From assembly GCA_021786915.1 (NCBI GenBank), contig JAJYMP010000566.1, positions 1 through 8,448 on the forward strand: a stretch of 8,448 nucleotides of DNA, given 5' to 3'. Of this stretch, positions 4,456 through 8,448 are shown one piece after another; within the stretch, counting starts at the first letter, position 1; the number at the start of each line of letters is the position of its first letter. The notes below the pieces were generated by a model. The model was not told the DNA's origin. It saw nothing but the letters and a program-made list of their open reading frames with translations, and did not search any database. A program made the translations under genes and the position numbers. The stretch comes from Chloroflexota bacterium. GTDB taxonomy: Bacteria > Chloroflexota > Limnocylindria > Limnocylindrales > CSP1-4.

Positions 4456-6542
4456 CGACGCTTGCCGCCCGGCGCATCGACGCCGGGCTGCGCTCAGTCC
4501 GGCGCAGGATCCGTGCAGCGAGCTATCTGCGCAAGTGGGTCGTCCTCGGCGCACTCATCGGCGTCGTCGGCGGCATCGGGGCGATCGCCTTCTACACGGC
4601 CCTCGAGCTGGCGACCCGGTTCTTCCTCGGCTTCCTGGGCGGCTACACGCCGCCGTCGCCCGCGGGCGAAGGTGGTGCACCGATCACGGGCTTCGCCCGG
4701 GCCTGGGCGCTGCCCCTCGTGGTCGCGCTCGGCGGCCTCATCTCGGGCATCATCGTCTGCCGATTCGCGCCGGAGGCCGAGGGCCACGGCACCGACGCCG
4801 CCATCGCCGCCTACCATCACAACCCGCGCGGGATCCGGGGAAGGATCCCGCTCGTGAAGCTCGTCGCATCGGCGGTCACGATCGGCTCGGGCGGCTCCGG
4901 CGGCCGCGAGGGGCCGACGGCGCAGATCAGCGCGGGGTTCGGATCGTTCCTCGGCCGCACGCTCGACCTCGACGCGCGTGACGCGCGGATCGCGGTCGCC
5001 GTGGGCATGGCGGCAGGCATCGGGGCGATCTTCCGGGCGCCGCTCGGCGGCGCCGTCCTCGGGGCGGAGCTCCTGTACCGCGACGATGTCGAGTCGGACG
5101 CCCTCGTCCCGTCATTCATCGCCACGATCGTCGCCTACTCGATCTTCGGCACCGTCGAGGGGTTCAGCCCCATCTTCGGCGCCCAGGCACGCTTCGGCTT
5201 CAGCGATCCTGTGCAGCTCGCCTGGTACGCGCTGATCGGGCTCGCCTGCGGCCTCGTCGGGCTCCTGTACATCCGCAACTTCTACGGCCTCACCGCGTGG
5301 TTCCATCGCTGGTCGCCGCCGCGCTGGGCGAAGCCGGCGATCGGGGGGTTCATGGTCGGCTGCATCGGCCTCGTCATCCCGGGCGTCCTCGGCACCGGCT
5401 ACGGCTTCGTCCAGGCCGGGCTCGATCGGCAGGCGCTGCTCGCCATCCCGCTCTGGATGATCCTGGTCTTGCCGTTCGCGAAGATCCTCGCGACCTCGCT
5501 CTCGATCGGGTCCGGCGGCTCGGGCGGCATCTTCGGCCCGGGCATGGTCGTCGGCGGGCTCCTCGGCGCCGGCATCTGGCGGCTGCTCGAGCCGATCGCG
5601 CCGGCAATCCCGGTCGACCCCGCGCCGTTCGTCATCGTGGCGATGATGGCCTTGTTCGGGAGCGTGGCCCACGCACCGCTCGCGGTCATGCTCATGGTCG
5701 CCGAGATGACCGGCAACCTCTCGATGCTCGCCCCGGCAATGGTCGCGATCGGCCTGGCGACGTTCGTCGTCGGGTCCATGTCGATCTACCGCAGCCAGCT
5801 CGCGACGCGGGCCGACTCGCCGGCCCACCGGTTCCGCTTCGCGATGCCCCTACTCGCGGCGGTGCCCGTCGGCGACGCGGTCCGCCAGGCGCGCCTCGTC
5901 GTGCGGGCTGACGACACGGTGGCCGCGGCGCGGGCCCGGATGGAGGCGATCGGCGTTCCGGGCGCGCCGGTCGTCGGCGCGAACGGCACGGTCCAGGGCC
6001 TCATCGACCTCGCCACGCTCCACGAGCTGCCCGGGGAGGAGCGCATTGGCGGTACGGCGTTGGCCCGCGGGCCGATCCTCGCAGCAGACGACGGCCTCGA
6101 CGACGCCCTCGGGGCGCTTGCCGACCACCACCGGGAGTGGGCGCCGGTCGTCTCGGGAGGGCGGCTCATCGGCATCCTGTCGGTGCGTGACGCCATGACC
6201 GCCTATCGCACCGCCCTCAACGGCAACATCCGCCAGGTGCGCGGGCTGCGGGCTGGCGGCGTCATCATCGAGACGCAGCTCGCCGATCGTTCCTCGCTCG
6301 CCGGGCGACTCGTCTCAGAGGTGACCTGGCCACGGGAAGCCGTCCTCGTGGCGGTCGAGCGGAACGGAGCGCTCATCGTGCCCCGCGGAGACCTCGGACT
6401 CGTGGCCGGCGACCACGTGTCCATCTTCGCGACGCCCGCGGCCCGGCCCGAGGTCGACGAGCTGCTCGATGCACCCGGTGTCGGATCGATGCCTGAGGCC
6501 GCTGACATCCTGGTCACGGCCGTCGGGACGTCCGACCGATGA
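4452..6542 (+). CDS. ClC-family chloride channel/H+-Cl- antiporter with CBS pair and RCK_C domain
   Basis: A 696-residue membrane protein starting at GTG 4452, whose GTGA overlaps the MarR stop. Residues 30-450 form the ClC fold. The inverted-repeat signature occurs twice: IGSGGSGGREGP (144-155) and IGSGGSGGIFGP (352-363). E153 in GREGP matches the external gating glutamate, F361 and the GxFxP loop match the central filter, and Y446 in SIYRSQL probably matches the ion-coordinating tyrosine. The first filter motif is GHGTDAAIAAYHH (111-123) instead of GSGIPE, so the usual proline is absent. C-terminal regulation: CBS 1 about 470-525, CBS 2 about 530-585 (RLIGILSVRDA), then a TrkA-C/RCK_C domain about 598-662 (GVIIETQLADRSSLAGR, GDLGLVAGDHVSIF). 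ClC proteins exchange chloride for protons or conduct chloride passively, in acid resistance or charge balance. Which mode applies here cannot be read directly; the gating Glu allows antiport. Confidence 0.93.
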   Translation: MTTLAARRIDAGLRSVRRRIRAASYLRKWVVLGALIGVVGGIGAIAFYTALELATRFFLGFLGGYTPPSPAGEGGAPITGFARAWALPLVVALGGLISGIIVCRFAPEAEGHGTDAAIAAYHHNPRGIRGRIPLVKLVASAVTIGSGGSGGREGPTAQISAGFGSFLGRTLDLDARDARIAVAVGMAAGIGAIFRAPLGGAVLGAELLYRDDVESDALVPSFIATIVAYSIFGTVEGFSPIFGAQARFGFSDPVQLAWYALIGLACGLVGLLYIRNFYGLTAWFHRWSPPRWAKPAIGGFMVGCIGLVIPGVLGTGYGFVQAGLDRQALLAIPLWMILVLPFAKILATSLSIGSGGSGGIFGPGMVVGGLLGAGIWRLLEPIAPAIPVDPAPFVIVAMMALFGSVAHAPLAVMLMVAEMTGNLSMLAPAMVAIGLATFVVGSMSIYRSQLATRADSPAHRFRFAMPLLAAVPVGDAVRQARLVVRADDTVAAARARMEAIGVPGAPVVGANGTVQGLIDLATLHELPGEERIGGTALARGPILAADDGLDDALGALADHHREWAPVVSGGRLIGILSVRDAMTAYRTALNGNIRQVRGLRAGGVIIETQLADRSSLAGRLVSEVTWPREAVLVAVERNGALIVPRGDLGLVAGDHVSIFATPAARPEVDELLDAPGVGSMPEAADILVTAVGTSDR

Positions 6543-6557
6543 GTGGGGATTCGGCTT

Positions 6558-6584
6558 GCGAGCGCCCGCGACGCGTGCTCTCGC
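6558..6584. terminator. Possible bidirectional terminator hairpin
   Basis: Between the convergent ClC and ABC permease genes (72-base gap), GCGAGCGC (6558-6565) pairs with GCTCTCGC (6577-6584) over eight positions with one mismatch, around an 11-base loop. GTATTTCC follows on the plus strand, a short T-rich run. The position between convergent stops supports a shared terminator; the mismatch and short tail lower confidence. Confidence 0.38.
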
Positions 6585-6614
6585 GTATTTCCTTGGCGGC
6601 GCCCCCGCGGGCCT

Positions 6615-8105
6615 TCAGTGCTGCGGCACCCCGCGACGACGGAAGCCGATGGCCGCGGCGACAGCGAGGGCCGCGGCGATGGCGCCGAGGGTGACGAGCG
6701 GCAGCGCCTCGACCGTGCCCAGTGGCGGGTCGCCGACATGGGTCGTCGGGGACAGGTCGAGCACCCACGTGGGCAACTTGAGGCCCGGGCCGAGGAAGGC
6801 GATGAAGGCGACGAGGGCGACGGCCGCCCAGGCTACCGGGAATGCCGTGGGCCACAGGCCGAAGAGCGCGAGCGCCAGCCCGGCCACGAGGAGCTCGGCC
6901 GGCAGGTAGGCCGCCCCCGCCGCGAGGATGCGACCGAGGTCGAGCGCGGTGCCCGTCGACCACGCCGTGCCGACGGCCAGGACGAGCGACGCGACGAGGA
7001 CGATGACAAGGAGGCCGAGGACGATCACGAGCGCATGGGCGGCGAGCCAGCGCACGCGGGACAGGGTGCCGGACAGCCGGACCTCGAGACGGCCGGCGGT
7101 CTCCTCGCCGCGCAAGCTCCCGACGGCCTGGACGGCATAGGCCGTGCCGATGATGGCGATGTAGAGATGGGTCAGGGCGACCATCGCGTCAACGGGTCGC
7201 CCGCTCGACACCCCGAGGGCCTCGTCCATGGCCGGGTTGCCGAGGACCGCGTCGATGAACTGCTGGGCGAGCGCGCCCATCAGACCCGCGAGGATCACGG
7301 TGCCGGCGAGCCAGCCGAGGAACGCCGGGCGGTGGATGGCGATCGCAAGCCCGAGCGGGCTGCGTAGCCAGGTCGAAGCGCGCGCGGGTCCCGCGCGGCC
7401 GCGGACGAGGGCGCTGCCGAGATCGCGGCTTCCGGCGACGCGGATGGCCAGCGTGGCGAGCAGTCCGCCGACCGTAAGCGGGATGAGGAGCGTCCACCAC
7501 CGCATGTCCCCGAAGGGCGCGGCCTTCTCGGCCCAGCCGAGCGGCGAGAGCCAGGTGATCCACGTGCTCGTCACGTCGCCGACGCCCCGCAGCATGTAGG
7601 CCACGCCGAGGATGAGCAGCCCCCATGTGTAGACGCCCCGCGAGTGGAGGGTGACCTGGGCGAGCAGCGCGGCGAGCCCGGCGAAGACGAAGGCCAGGGC
7701 GCCGAGCGAGGCGGCGTAGAGCACGGATCGGGTGGCGGGGACGCCGAAGACGCTGAGCCCGAGCGCGAACGCGATCGCGGTGACGAGGATCGCGGCCGAG
7801 GCGACGGTGAGCCCGGCCAGGATCGGGACGTGGCGCGCGACCCGGCCGGCGAGAACCAGCTCCAGGCGCCCGGCCTCCTCCTCACCCCGGGTGGCCTGGG
7901 CGACGAGGCTGATCCCGAGCAGCGGGAGGAGGAAGGCAGCGAGGAAGCCGAACTCGTCGGCGATGATCCCGCCGAGGCTGTCGATGCCCTCGACCCGGCC
8001 GTTGATCACCACGAGGGCGTTCCCTGAGGTAACCGCCTGGGCATAGGTGTGGATCTGCTCGGGGGTCGTGTACAGGCCGGCGATCGACCCCGCCGTCCCG
8101 ACCAT
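6615..8105 (-). CDS. ABC-2-like exporter permease (antibiotic/polyketide exporter type), N-terminally truncated
   Basis: A 496-residue polytopic membrane protein from ATG 8105-8103 to TGA 6617-6615. It is a tandem duplication: RGEEEAGRLELVLAGRVAR (73-91) recurs as RGEETAGRLEVRLSGTLSR (332-350), each followed by four or five hydrophobic segments. LSPLGWAEKAAPFGD (186-200) and LSPTTHVGDPPLG (451-463) are the matching periplasmic loops. This layout is typical of permeases of TnrB/tetronasin-resistance-type ABC exporters, which need a separate ATPase. Full-length relatives are usually about 530-550 residues and begin with a cytoplasmic basic segment and one more membrane helix. Here the protein begins with MVGTAGSIAGLYTTPEQI, the tail of that helix and the following loop. 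Upstream in frame are only six codons and then a TGA. No RBS precedes the ATG, and no ATPase gene is in the window. Immediately upstream lies transposase sequence on the opposite strand. It is probably non-functional or misassembled. Confidence 0.83.
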   Translation of the reverse strand: MVGTAGSIAGLYTTPEQIHTYAQAVTSGNALVVINGRVEGIDSLGGIIADEFGFLAAFLLPLLGISLVAQATRGEEEAGRLELVLAGRVARHVPILAGLTVASAAILVTAIAFALGLSVFGVPATRSVLYAASLGALAFVFAGLAALLAQVTLHSRGVYTWGLLILGVAYMLRGVGDVTSTWITWLSPLGWAEKAAPFGDMRWWTLLIPLTVGGLLATLAIRVAGSRDLGSALVRGRAGPARASTWLRSPLGLAIAIHRPAFLGWLAGTVILAGLMGALAQQFIDAVLGNPAMDEALGVSSGRPVDAMVALTHLYIAIIGTAYAVQAVGSLRGEETAGRLEVRLSGTLSRVRWLAAHALVIVLGLLVIVLVASLVLAVGTAWSTGTALDLGRILAAGAAYLPAELLVAGLALALFGLWPTAFPVAWAAVALVAFIAFLGPGLKLPTWVLDLSPTTHVGDPPLGTVEALPLVTLGAIAAALAVAAAIGFRRRGVPQH

Positions 8106-8120
8106 CCCGGCGACAGGTGA

Positions 8121-8387
8121 TGTTCACTCGCTCCTCCAGCCGGCGCCTCGGTCGCTGGCGCCTGGGCCGGCCGCTCTGTCGTCCTCCAGGAGCGGCTCGA
8201 CGGCAGCCTGTGGGCGAGCCGAGGCGAGGTCTGCGTACCGCTCGCCCAGGCACCCGACACGGCTCCGGTCCTGCGCGCCCGTCACCTCGCCCGTCCGACC
8301 CGCGTGCCGGAGCTGCTGCCGCCACCCGAGCCGCCCGACCCCGACCCGGCCCGCACCGCCCTCGGCCGGGTCGACCTTCAAGGCTGA
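8121..8387 (+). pseudogene. Integrase-core (DDE) transposase, C-terminal fragment
   Basis: Plus-strand frame from just after an in-frame TGA (8118-8120) to TGA at 8385-8387. It encodes about 88 residues containing ASVAGAWAGRSVVLQERLDG, then SLW, a variable part, and the proline-rich tail ELLPPPEPPDPDPARTALG. The [RV]-V-x-[VL]-Q-E-R-L-D-G-S-[LI]-x block followed by a Pro-rich end is what I recall for the C-terminal domain after the rve/DDE core of ISNCY- or IS481-like transposases. The exact family is from memory and uncertain. The catalytic core and N-terminal HTH are missing: the bases to the left already encode the ABC permease on the other strand. No start codon fits. A dead remnant. Confidence 0.6.
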
Positions 8388-8448
8388 GCGCCGCCATCCC
8401 TGGCGCCTGTACCCTGCCGTCAGACCCCGACCACGGTGACAAAGTCGC
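8121..8448 (+). mobile_element. Insertion sequence remnant (3' end of transposase plus downstream terminal region)
   Basis: The remnant comprises the transposase C-terminal fragment and the 61 bases after its stop, which run off the window. The last bases contain GGTGACAAAGTC (8435-8446). GGTGACA-type repeats are, as far as I recall, found near the ends of this kind of integrase-core insertion sequence. GGTGATGTTCAC at 8116-8127, at the boundary with the permease, is partly similar. The right boundary and any target duplication are outside the window, so the element's limits are not established. Confidence 0.45.

Noticed and set aside
5112..5828. 238-codon minus-strand frame inside the ClC gene
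   Set aside because: It is Asp/Arg/Glu/His-rich, typical of antisense to a hydrophobic GC-rich gene. The plus strand is unambiguous ClC.
4452..6542. ClC-F type fluoride exporter
   Set aside because: The gating region is GREGP with an RCK_C/CBS tail; ClC-F proteins are shorter and have a different filter sequence.
6543..7367. 274-codon plus-strand frame opposite the ABC permease
   Set aside because: Charged low-complexity antisense shadow; the minus strand encodes a duplicated membrane permease.
8115..8140. GGAGGAG followed by GTG on the minus strand as the true start of the permease
   Set aside because: The ribosome-site-like spacing is good, but that GTG is in a different frame from the permease and its peptide (VNITCRRDGRDGG) is not membrane-like.
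8124..8381. 85-codon minus-strand frame starting MKVDPAEGG
   Set aside because: It could have been the missing upstream ABC component, but it has no Walker or signature motif. The plus strand in the same place carries the transposase QERLDGSLW block.
1..8448. CRISPR array, tRNA or rRNA genes
   Set aside because: No regularly spaced repeats and no tRNA- or rRNA-like stretches were seen on either strand.

Overview
This is a very GC-rich bacterial window whose genes use mostly G or C at third codon positions. Its families (TauE/SafE exporter, ClC channel with CBS and RCK_C domains, two-repeat antibiotic-exporter-type ABC permease, TetR, MarR and Crp/Fnr regulators, an actinophage-like HNH nuclease) fit an actinobacterium or a high-GC Chloroflexota lineage. 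The sequence alone does not decide between them. Nothing marks it as a plasmid.

Layout. (1) 1-971: the 5' end of a Crp/Fnr-type regulator on the minus strand, divergent from an intact TauE/SafE-family membrane permease. (2) 1082-2285, minus strand: an NAD(P)-binding epimerase-like SDR gene broken by one frameshift near 1496, preceded in the same direction by only the C-terminal third of a TetR-family regulator. (3) 2285-3852: an accessory, phage-like island. It holds a plus-strand gene of unknown function with no start codon, a convergent pair of overlapping minus-strand genes (an HNH endonuclease and a small zinc-binding/AT-hook-like protein), and a strong hairpin between them. (4) 3976-6542: an intact two-gene operon in which a MarR-family regulator overlaps by 4 bases (GTGA) the start of a 696-residue ClC chloride channel/antiporter carrying CBS and TrkA-C/RCK_C domains. 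(5) 6615-8105, minus strand: an ABC-2-like exporter permease lacking its N-terminus. It abuts the 3' end of a degraded integrase-core transposase at 8121-8387.

The intact core genes are TauE and MarR-ClC. MarR probably controls its own promoter and the ClC gene by translational coupling. The TetR-SDR pair and the permease look like a former operon and a former exporter that are now damaged. The most notable pattern is two junctions, near 2285 and 8105-8127, where a minus-strand gene and a plus-strand gene meet head to head and both lack their 5' ends. With the frameshift in the SDR gene this suggests deletion, insertion and decay in this stretch, or errors or chimerism in the assembly. I see no complete new system. 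The best candidates for undescribed biology are the unknown Cys/His-cluster protein at 2285-3016 and its HNH/zinc-protein neighbours.
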